Source: Bacteroidales bacterium UBA1714 (GTDB lineage Bacteria > Bacteroidota > Bacteroidia > Bacteroidales > Paludibacteraceae). Taken from it: a DNA stretch of 20,368 bases. The first letter of the stretch is position 1; each line of letters starts with the position of its first letter. The position numbers were made by a program, and so were the translations under genes. The stretch is from positions 1 through 20,368 of the forward strand of contig DCIY01000029.1 in the NCBI GenBank assembly GCA_002317295.1. The letters run 5' to 3'. The notes below the pieces were generated by a model, which was not told where the DNA came from, did not search any database, and saw nothing but the letters and a program-made list of their open reading frames with translations. Below, one piece after another: positions 14,244-20,368 of this stretch.

Positions 14244-14304
14244 AGGCTAAAGGCTAATGGTTAATGGTTCGCCACAAATGTGGCTATGGTTAATGGTTAA
14301 TGGT
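14203..14304 (+). repeat. Composite repeat between the NUDIX and nuclease genes
   Basis: In order: C-rich hairpin CTCCCC/GGGGAG (14213-14229), similar to the one at 80-99; four AGGCTAA units (14230-14257) containing the NUDIX stop codon; then a reversed copy of the 29-bp family with hairpin GCCACAAATGTGGC (14271-14284), linker TATGGTTAATGG, ending at the ATG of the nuclease gene at 14305. No promoter motif is visible here. Confidence 0.85.
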
Positions 14305-15081
14305 ATGAAAAAGATATTTTTATTGGGAACATGTTTGGTGATGGCGGCGCAAGTTTTTGCCTGGGGGCAGAAAGGGCATCGTATCGTTGCGCAGGTAGCG
14401 TATACGTATATGCGTCCCAAGACCGTGAAGCAAGTGGACAAAATGTTGGGACACAATGGTCTCGTGTATTGGTCTACCTGGCCGGATGAAATCAAATCCG
14501 ATCCGGTACTGTCTGAATGGGGCAACGATTGGCATTACCAGGATATGGATGCTCATCTGCCGGATTCGTTCATTGTGGCCGCAAGGACAGATTATCCCAG
14601 TCACGGCGGCAATCTGTTTCGTGTGACAGACAGCCTGACCACGGTGTTGCAATCCAATCCCAAGGACACCTTGGCGCTCATTCTGATGGCCCATCTGATT
14701 GGGGATATTTATTGTCCGGTGCATATGGCCCATGAAGAGGATAAGGGAGGCAATCGAATCAAAATGCAGTGGTTTGGCAATAAGACCAATCTGCATACGG
14801 TTTGGGACACCCAGTTGATTGAGAGTCAGGGGTATTCGTATTCCGAGTATGGCGCGTTTTTGGTGGACAATTACAGTGACCGCAAACAGTTGGCTTGCGA
14901 TATGGATGCAGCGCAAATCGTGTTGCAAACCTATCATTGGGCGGATTCGATATACACCTATCAGGAGCAATGGGATGGTAGTGCGTATCACTATATCTAC
15001 CATTGGCATGAAGTGGCGGAGGATTTGTTATACCAGGCCGGTGTAAGATTGGCGCAATTTTTAAATACCATTTACCCATGA
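14305..15081 (+). CDS. S1/P1-type zinc nuclease, secreted
   Basis: 258 aa exported nuclease for single-stranded DNA or RNA, probably periplasmic or extracellular and used for phosphate or nucleoside scavenging. MKKIFLLGTCLVMAAQVFA is a signal peptide; cleavage leaves Trp20 as the mature N-terminus, which in this family binds zinc with its own amino group. Other zinc ligands are in place: His25 (WGQKGHR), Asp61, His77, His130 and Asp134 (AHLIGDIYCPVH), His140, His164 and Asp168 (NLHTVWD). I place the start at 14305; the ATG at 14257 adds sixteen residues encoded by the repeat and would bury the signal peptide. It overlaps the next gene by ATGA. Confidence 0.92.
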   Translation: MKKIFLLGTCLVMAAQVFAWGQKGHRIVAQVAYTYMRPKTVKQVDKMLGHNGLVYWSTWPDEIKSDPVLSEWGNDWHYQDMDAHLPDSFIVAARTDYPSHGGNLFRVTDSLTTVLQSNPKDTLALILMAHLIGDIYCPVHMAHEEDKGGNRIKMQWFGNKTNLHTVWDTQLIESQGYSYSEYGAFLVDNYSDRKQLACDMDAAQIVLQTYHWADSIYTYQEQWDGSAYHYIYHWHEVAEDLLYQAGVRLAQFLNTIYP

Positions 15082-15866
15082 GAGATTTTACCCTGAACCA
15101 ATATCGCCAATTGTTGCTCACGTTGCAACAGGCAGGTTATTGTTTCATCACAATGGAGCAGTATTGCCGTGAGTCCCATCCTCAGCATTTTGTCATTCTG
15201 AGGCACGATGTGGATAAACGTCCTTTTTACAGCCTTCGTACGGCTCAGTTGGAGCATGAGTTGGGTATTCATGCTTCCTATTATTTTCGTGTGGTGCCCC
15301 AAAGTTGGAATGTGGAGGTGATTGAGGCCATTCGAGATTTGGGTCATGAGATTGGTTACCACTACGAAGATATGTCTTTGGTTCATGGAGATACCACTCG
15401 GGCGGTTACGTTGTTTGAGCAACATTTGGCGCAACTGCGGGCATACTATCCGGTAACCACTATTTGTATGCATGGCGCTCCCACTTCGGCATACGATGGG
15501 CGCGATTTGTGGAAAACATACGATTACCATACGTATGGCATTGTGGGTGAACCGTATTTTGATGTGAACTTTGACCATACGCTTTACCTCACCGATACGG
15601 GTCGTCGTTGGGACGGGTATCGGGTCTCTGTGCGAGACAAGGTGCCCCAGCAGCAGGAGTGGAATCGGCAAGGGCTCACGTTTCATCACACCTCGGAAAT
15701 CGTTCGGTATATGGAGTCTAAACCATTGTCTAAGGTGCCATCGATGATGATCACCACCCATCCCCAACGCTGGACCAATGCCCTGGGACCGTGGCTCCAA
15801 GAACTGATATTGCAAACTTTCAAAAACACCATTAAACGCTTTTATGTTCAAAAGAATCTTAAGTGA
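15078..15866 (+). CDS. Polysaccharide deacetylase-like protein
   Basis: 262 aa without a signal peptide. The NodB-like/CE4 fold is suggested by RHDVDKRP (42-49, candidate metal/catalytic Asp44 and Asp46), HEIGYHYEDM (90-99, candidate His90 and His95), MHGAP and TTHPQRWT near the C-terminus. The canonical TFDDG motif of CE4 is replaced by RHDVD, as in the WbmS-like branch found in surface-polysaccharide loci, so true deacetylase activity is not certain. The 4-bp overlap with the nuclease gene and 23-bp overlap with the sugar transferase gene place it in one operon; its job is probably on a lipid-linked or surface glycan. Confidence 0.75.
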   Translation: MRDFTLNQYRQLLLTLQQAGYCFITMEQYCRESHPQHFVILRHDVDKRPFYSLRTAQLEHELGIHASYYFRVVPQSWNVEVIEAIRDLGHEIGYHYEDMSLVHGDTTRAVTLFEQHLAQLRAYYPVTTICMHGAPTSAYDGRDLWKTYDYHTYGIVGEPYFDVNFDHTLYLTDTGRRWDGYRVSVRDKVPQQQEWNRQGLTFHHTSEIVRYMESKPLSKVPSMMITTHPQRWTNALGPWLQELILQTFKNTIKRFYVQKNLK

Positions 15867-17346
15867 CACATTTTTATGGGCACTACTGGCCATTGCCATG
15901 CTCATTGGCCGTTTTGCCACGCTGAAACAAACCATTTGGGCTTATCTGGTACTGGTTGCCGGATTATGGTTGGCCTGGGTGGTCTTTGGTCTTATTTTTC
16001 AGAAATATCGTCGTTCCTATCGTGAATCATGGTTGTGGCAGGCATTGCTCTCGCTGATTCTGACGACGGTTGCTGTTCAAGTTTCGTGTGAACTGATTTT
16101 GAATCACATCTCTTTTTCGATTTCGCACATCAATGCTTTCTGGTTCACGAACATTGTGGCATTGATGGATTTGGTCATTATCGTATGTTTGCATTATTAC
16201 AAGTATGCGTTGCGCATGACCGAACCAATGGTGGAGATTGAACCGCGCCCCGAGGCGCAGGTGACCACGCCCGATGCACCCCGTTCTGCCGCTTCGTTGG
16301 AGGCCATTCATCAGTCGGTCATTGGTATCACCACCGAGGAACATTATCAGATGTTGTTGCAAAAAGCGCATTTGGATAATCGTCAAACGAAGGTGATTTG
16401 TGATCGCGAAATGTTTTCGTTGACGCAGTTAACGGATTATCAGTACGCTACCATTGTGGATATGACCATGTTAACCAAGATGAAGGGAGTGAACAGACGG
16501 TTGTGTCTGGTCAATCAAAAACTGCCGGATAACGGACGATATATCTGTTGCTACCGACCGCAGGAATATATCAAAGCCAAGATACTGAGTACGTATCCGC
16601 CGGTGATTAATTACATCGTCTATACGTTTTGGTTTCTTTACCGTCGCGTGATGCCCAGACTGATGCTGACGTCTCGTCTGTACTATGATATGAGTCGTGG
16701 GCGCCGGCGTATGATGTCCAAAACCGAAGCATTGGGGCGGTTGTACTATTGTGGATTTGAAGTGGAGGAGATTATTCCGATGGATCATATTGAGTACATC
16801 ATTGCCCGTCGTCGTTCGCAGCCACAGCCTCAGGATGCCAACAAGGTTTATGGTCCACTGATCTCGTTGTCCCGTGTGTGCGAGAATTACGAAATCAAGC
16901 AGTTCTATAAGTTTAGAACCATGCATCCGTATGCCGAGTATATTCAGCAGTATGTGTTCGATTCGAGGGGAGGCATGAATATCGCCGACAAGTCGGATGA
17001 CGATTGGCGCATCACCTCTTGGGGACGCATCTTGCGTAAGTACTGGTTGGATGAACTGCCCATGCTCATCAATTGGCTCAAAGGGGATGTCAAACTGGTA
17101 GGCGTGAGACCGTTGTCCCGTGCAATGTTTAGCGAATATCCAAAGGATTTGCAATTCAAACGCACCCGTTGTAAGCCGGGTCTTATTCCGCCGTTTTATG
17201 TAGATCATCCGCAAACGTTTGAAGAATTGTACGCTTCCGAGCATGCGTATTTGGACGAGTATTTGGCCCATCCGGTAAGGACGGATTTCAAGTACTTTTT
17301 CCTGACATTAAAAAGTATATTGTTTAAACACATGCATTCTGCTTAG
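15844..17346 (+). CDS. Bacterial sugar transferase (polyprenyl phosphoglycosyltransferase) of unusual architecture
   Basis: 500 aa membrane enzyme expected to move a sugar phosphate from a nucleotide sugar to undecaprenyl phosphate and so start a surface polysaccharide. Four hydrophobic segments occupy residues 8-120. The C-terminal catalytic part has YKFRTMHPYAEY (355-366), WRITSWGRILRKYWLDELPM (388-407) with the Asp403-Glu404 dyad, and LKGDVKLVGVRPLS (412-425). In usual family members the catalytic part is preceded by a KRxFD re-entrant membrane helix; here residues 330-356 (VYGPLISLSRVCENYEIKQF) lack it. A middle region (160-325) with NQKLPDNGRYICCYRPQEY and GRLYYCGFEVEE looks like a methyltransferase-type fold without an obvious SAM loop. 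It overlaps the deacetylase gene by 23 bp and lies 3 nt before the FAD/Fe-S gene. Confidence 0.8.
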   Translation: MFKRILSDTFLWALLAIAMLIGRFATLKQTIWAYLVLVAGLWLAWVVFGLIFQKYRRSYRESWLWQALLSLILTTVAVQVSCELILNHISFSISHINAFWFTNIVALMDLVIIVCLHYYKYALRMTEPMVEIEPRPEAQVTTPDAPRSAASLEAIHQSVIGITTEEHYQMLLQKAHLDNRQTKVICDREMFSLTQLTDYQYATIVDMTMLTKMKGVNRRLCLVNQKLPDNGRYICCYRPQEYIKAKILSTYPPVINYIVYTFWFLYRRVMPRLMLTSRLYYDMSRGRRRMMSKTEALGRLYYCGFEVEEIIPMDHIEYIIARRRSQPQPQDANKVYGPLISLSRVCENYEIKQFYKFRTMHPYAEYIQQYVFDSRGGMNIADKSDDDWRITSWGRILRKYWLDELPMLINWLKGDVKLVGVRPLSRAMFSEYPKDLQFKRTRCKPGLIPPFYVDHPQTFEELYASEHAYLDEYLAHPVRTDFKYFFLTLKSILFKHMHSA

Positions 17347-17349
17347 GTC

Positions 17350-20292
17350 ATGAAAATCTTAACGGATGCTCTTCATCGTATCGCCTATTCCACGGACGCG
17401 AGTGCCTATCGGCAGATGCCTATAGGTGTAGCGTATCCTCAAAGTGAAGAGGATATCATTGCCCTGTTGCAGGAAGCAAGGCGTCGTCATACCCACCTTA
17501 TTCCGCGAGCAGGCGGCACCAGTATTGCCGGTCAGGTGGTAGGCTCAGGGATTGTGATGGATGTGAGTCGGTACATGAACCGCATCTTGCAAATCAATGC
17601 ACAGGAACGCTGGGTGAAGGTGCAACCTGGAGTAGTGCGTGACGAACTCAATCTCGCTCTACGTCCGTATAACCTGTTTTTTTCTCCGGAAACATCGACA
17701 TCTAATCGGTGTTGTATTGGTGGCATGGTGGGCAATAACTCCTGTGGCACGCATTCGCTTATCTATGGCAGTACGCGGCACCATGTGATTGGGTTGAGGT
17801 GTATTCTGTCCAATGGAGAGATCGTGGAATATCCATCACCTTCACCGATATCTTCGCCATTGGGGTCTCGTATCATGGAGCAACTTTCGTTGTGGCAACA
17901 GGATAAGGAGTTGATGGCTCGTATACAGGACGCATTTCCGGATACAACCCTTCGTCGTCGTTCCTGCGGTTATGCGTTGGACGAATGCCTCTCCGCCCTT
18001 CCGCCTCTCCGCCCTTCCGCCCTTCCGCCTCTCAACCTTCCTGCTTTGATTACGGGCAGCGAAGGCACATTGGCTATCGTGACGGAGATCACATTGTCGT
18101 TGGATGAGTTGCCACCTTCGCACAAGATGGTTCTTTGTGCCCATTTACGCCAGATGGACGACAGTTGGCAGGCCAATCTGATGGCGTTACACCATCATCC
18201 GAGTGCGGTGGAACTGTTGGACGGTAAGATCTTGGAACTGGCCAAGAGTAATATCGAAGCAGACAAAAATCGATGGTTTGTTCAAGGCGATCCTGCTTCG
18301 TTGGTCATTGCGGAGTTTATGGGAGACAGTCTGGCCGAGTTGGATGCTCAGGCCGATGCGTTGGAGCAGGATTGGAGTCAAATAGCTTATGCCTGCACCC
18401 GTGTTTATGACCAGGATGTGGCACGAGTATGGGCGTTGCGTAAAGCGGGTTTGGGTGTTTTATCTTCCATGCCGGGTGATGCCAAACCCATTGGTGTGAT
18501 AGAAGATACCGCAGTGGCGGTGGAACGATTGGCGGATTATATACGCGATATTCGGACCATGTTGGCGGATTTGGGTTTGGAATGTGTCTACTATGGTCAC
18601 ATTTCGACGGGAGAGTTGCATTTGAGACCGATTATCAATATCAAAACGGAACAGGGTCGTCGTTTGTTCCGTGAAGTGGCTGTTCGTACGGCGCACATTG
18701 TCAAACGACATCATGGTTCATTGAGCGGAGAACATGGGGATGGGCGTTTGAGAGGTGAATTTATTCCGTTGATGTATGGGGAAGAGATCTATGAACTGTT
18801 TCGTCAACTCAAGCGTCTGTTTGATCCGGATTCGGTGCTCAATATGGGAAAGATTGTAGACACGCCTCCCATGGACGCTTATCTTCGTTACTCCTCTACC
18901 CACTACCCCTCTACCCACTATCCCTCTACCCACTACCCCTCTACCCACTACCCCTCTACACCACTACCCCTGTTAGAGCAATGCAACGGTTCTGGCGATT
19001 GTCGCAAATCGTCGCTGATAGGGGGCACAATGTGTCCTGCGTTTCAGTCCTCCAAGGATGAACTTCGTTCCACGCGGGCTCGTGCCAATGTACTGAGAGA
19101 GGTGCTTAGCCATGGGGATGATCAGGGACGAACCTTCACTTCTCCGTTGGTGCAGGAGATGCTGGATTCCTGTTTGGCCTGCAAAGGATGTAAGTCTGAA
19201 TGTCCCAGCAATGTGGATATGACTCGTCTGCGTTCGGAGGTATTGCAGCAGCAGTATGATGCCTCACACATTCCCTGGCGTGTATGGTTGGTGGCCCATA
19301 TGCCCTGGATGGAATCTCTGGGGGCATGGATGCCGGATGTGTACAATTTCTTTGCATCCCATTCGGTTACTTCTGCGTTCATCAAACGGGTTTTGCATTT
19401 TGCTTCCCAGCGCCATATACCGACGCTCTCGCGTCACTCTATGCGTTATCTGGTGCGCCATATGCCTCGTACAACGTCTGCTGTGCGTGGGCGCGTGTAC
19501 CTTTTTGCAGACGAGTTTACCAACCATGAAGAGGCGGAATTGGGATTGCAGTTTGCTCAATTGCTAACCGGTTTGGGATATGATGTGCAGGTGCCTGAGC
19601 ATGTACAGAGTGGCCGTGCCGCCATCTCCAAAGGGTGTCTGCATTTGGCTTCTCGCTATGCCAATCGCAATGTGGAATTGCTGCGAAATATCATCACGGA
19701 GGATACGCCTTTAGTGGGAATCGAACCCTCTTGCATCTTGTCTTTCAGAGATGAGTATCCGCGGTTGGTGGACGCTGCCAACCAGAGTGCTGCGCAGGCG
19801 TTGACCAAACATGCGTTGTTGTATGACGAATTTCTGATGCAACAGATACAGGCGGGAAAAATCGATTTGGCCTCCTGTTTGGCCCCCCTGCAACCGGACC
19901 AGACCACCACGATTATGCTGCATGGCCATTGCCACCAAAAAGCGTTGATTGGGGTAGACAAGACTGCGGAACTGCTGCGTCAGATTCCCAATGCAGATGT
20001 GCAGGTTATTCCTTCCGGATGCTGTGGTATGGCCGGGGCTTATGGTTATGAGGCCAAGCATTATACCTCTTCCATGGCCATTGGCGAAATGGTTCTTTTT
20101 CCGGCCATCCGTCAAGCCATCCCCTCGCCAGGAAACCGTCCTTTCGCCACTTCGCCTTTCGCCTCTTCGCCTATTGTCTGTGCCCCGGGTACATCCTGTC
20201 GTCATCAGATTTTGGATGGTACTGGGGTGCATGCTTATCATCCCATTGAGGTGATTATGCGCAGTTTTTGCCTGAAAAATTTGCATATATGA
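17350..20292 (+). CDS. FAD-binding and Fe-S dehydrogenase (YdiJ/GlcD-GlpC-like fusion)
   Basis: 980 aa fused oxidoreductase, probably a D-2-hydroxyacid (lactate, 2-hydroxyglutarate or similar) dehydrogenase. Residues 20-250 are the PCMH-type FAD domain (PRAGGTSIAGQ, 52-62; GGMVGNNSCGT, 124-134; ITGSEGTLAIVTE); the FAD-oxidase C-terminal domain follows with YYGHISTGELHLRP and GEHGDGRLRGEF. Two [4Fe-4S] motifs are CNGSGDC...MCP (545-563) and CLACKGCKSECP (608-619). Two cysteine-rich CCG regions close the protein: HGHCHQKALIG and SGCCGMAG (Cys891, Cys892). It resembles E. coli YdiJ in order and length. Three repeat-encoded inserts lie at domain borders or loops: LPPLRPSALPPL (217-228), four STHYP units (516-535) and RPFATSPFASSP (930-941). 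The ATG is 3 nt after the preceding stop. Confidence 0.9.
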   Translation: MKILTDALHRIAYSTDASAYRQMPIGVAYPQSEEDIIALLQEARRRHTHLIPRAGGTSIAGQVVGSGIVMDVSRYMNRILQINAQERWVKVQPGVVRDELNLALRPYNLFFSPETSTSNRCCIGGMVGNNSCGTHSLIYGSTRHHVIGLRCILSNGEIVEYPSPSPISSPLGSRIMEQLSLWQQDKELMARIQDAFPDTTLRRRSCGYALDECLSALPPLRPSALPPLNLPALITGSEGTLAIVTEITLSLDELPPSHKMVLCAHLRQMDDSWQANLMALHHHPSAVELLDGKILELAKSNIEADKNRWFVQGDPASLVIAEFMGDSLAELDAQADALEQDWSQIAYACTRVYDQDVARVWALRKAGLGVLSSMPGDAKPIGVIEDTAVAVERLADYIRDIRTMLADLGLECVYYGHISTGELHLRPIINIKTEQGRRLFREVAVRTAHIVKRHHGSLSGEHGDGRLRGEFIPLMYGEEIYELFRQLKRLFDPDSVLNMGKIVDTPPMDAYLRYSSTHYPSTHYPSTHYPSTHYPSTPLPLLEQCNGSGDCRKSSLIGGTMCPAFQSSKDELRSTRARANVLREVLSHGDDQGRTFTSPLVQEMLDSCLACKGCKSECPSNVDMTRLRSEVLQQQYDASHIPWRVWLVAHMPWMESLGAWMPDVYNFFASHSVTSAFIKRVLHFASQRHIPTLSRHSMRYLVRHMPRTTSAVRGRVYLFADEFTNHEEAELGLQFAQLLTGLGYDVQVPEHVQSGRAAISKGCLHLASRYANRNVELLRNIITEDTPLVGIEPSCILSFRDEYPRLVDAANQSAAQALTKHALLYDEFLMQQIQAGKIDLASCLAPLQPDQTTTIMLHGHCHQKALIGVDKTAELLRQIPNADVQVIPSGCCGMAGAYGYEAKHYTSSMAIGEMVLFPAIRQAIPSPGNRPFATSPFASSPIVCAPGTSCRHQILDGTGVHAYHPIEVIMRSFCLKNLHI
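17989..18042 (+). repeat. In-frame pyrimidine-rich repeat within the FAD domain
   Basis: Repeated CTCCGCCCTTCCGCC units encode LSALPPLRPSALPPLNLP. The reading frame is kept and the conserved ITGSEGT strand follows directly, so it is probably a tolerated loop insertion. Confidence 0.75.
18895..18969 (+). repeat. 15-bp in-frame minisatellite encoding STHYP units
   Basis: Four 15-bp units (TCTACCCACTACCCC) encode STHYP at residues 516-535; a fifth has one extra A and becomes STPLP. The array lies between the FAD-oxidase C-terminal domain and the first Fe-S motif (Cys545). Unit copies are almost identical, with one synonymous T/C difference, which indicates recent expansion. Confidence 0.9.
20137..20172 (+). 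repeat. In-frame CCTTTCGCC-type repeat near the C-terminus
   Basis: Encodes RPFATSPFASSP just before the conserved IVCAPGTSCRHQI segment of the last CCG region. The same kind of CCGCCTTTCGCC run lies in the esterase gene at 1883-1907. Confidence 0.65.
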
Positions 20293-20311
20293 AAATTTAT
20301 TTGTAATTTTG
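20281..20311 (+). promoter_or_regulatory. Promoter for the gene entering at the right edge
   Basis: -33 TTG (20281-20283) extended as TTGCATATATGA, 20-nt spacer, -7 TAATTTTG (20304-20311). The -33 box lies within the last codons of the FAD/Fe-S gene. Confidence 0.8.
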
Positions 20312-20337
20312 CACGCTTATTTTTGAGTTAAATAATA

Positions 20338-20368
20338 ATGACAATGAATAAACCATTGAATTTTGCAT
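20338..20368 (+). CDS. Partial gene at the right edge (5' end only)
   Basis: ATG at 20338 (MTMNKPLNFA) or 20344 (MNKPLNFA) follows a clear promoter by about 27-33 nt and remains open to the window end. Too short to identify. Confidence 0.5.
   Translation, partial: MTMNKPLNFA

Noticed and set aside
14320..15009. Long antisense frame opposite the S1/P1 nuclease
   Set aside because: The nuclease frame has all zinc ligands; the antisense product resembles nothing and is a by-product of codon bias.
18895..18969. Frameshift or assembly error in the FAD/Fe-S gene
   Set aside because: The frame stays open through the array and both flanking domains are intact, so the gene is functional as read. 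Miscounted units remain possible in an assembly.

Overview
The window looks like a chromosomal segment of an uncultured Bacteroidales-type bacterium (phylum Bacteroidota). The evidence is seven promoters with the Bacteroidota -7 box TAnnTTTG and a TTG/TTTG -33 box, few Shine-Dalgarno sequences, and gene content typical of the group (signal-peptide SGNH acetylesterase, S1/P1 nuclease, STAS-kinase and kinase-RapZ fusions, a fused FAD/Fe-S oxidoreductase). No rRNA, tRNA, CRISPR array, phage or transposase gene was seen.

Layout. 1-741 is a repeat-rich stretch with one possible small ORF. 742-4590 holds a sialate O-acetylesterase-like esterase (-), a small secreted two-hairpin protein (+), a short exported protein with a cystatin-like QVVAG signature (-) and a STAS-phosphotransferase fusion (-). 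The last is divergent from an APH-like kinase fused to a RapZ C-terminal domain (4716-6149, +), which is followed by a HAD phosphatase. A DMT/EamA transporter (-, 6786-7688) overlaps the HAD gene tail to tail. From 7819 to 20292 all eleven genes are on the + strand, with overlaps or short repeat-filled gaps and no internal promoter that I can recognise: C_GCAxxG_C_C protein, SIMPL protein, dihydrolipoamide dehydrogenase, NadA, MnmA, MATE transporter, NUDIX hydrolase, S1/P1 nuclease, polysaccharide deacetylase-like protein, an unusual sugar-phosphate transferase and a YdiJ-like FAD/Fe-S dehydrogenase. A new promoter and the first codons of another gene lie at the right edge.

The most unusual feature is not a protein. 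Many stop-to-start intervals are filled by short modular arrays built from constant linkers and small hairpins. In one family the linker TACAGTTTAGAGGAC is constant, while the 13-nt hairpin (5-bp stem, 3-nt loop) differs from copy to copy but stays base-paired. Four such arrays begin within a few bases of a stop codon, in the sense direction of that gene. A second family uses a 15-nt linker GAACCATTAACCATA and a 14-nt hairpin. Simple repeats also supply the mnmA start codon and several stop codons, and pyrimidine-rich repeats are inserted in frame in coding regions, including an STHYP minisatellite between two domains of the FAD/Fe-S protein.

Functional links are limited. The two divergent sensor-kinase fusions share one control region, and the RapZ domain points to amino-sugar sensing. 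The nuclease-deacetylase-sugar transferase group suggests cell-surface work. lpd, nadA, mnmA, MATE and NUDIX look like housekeeping genes joined by position rather than by pathway.
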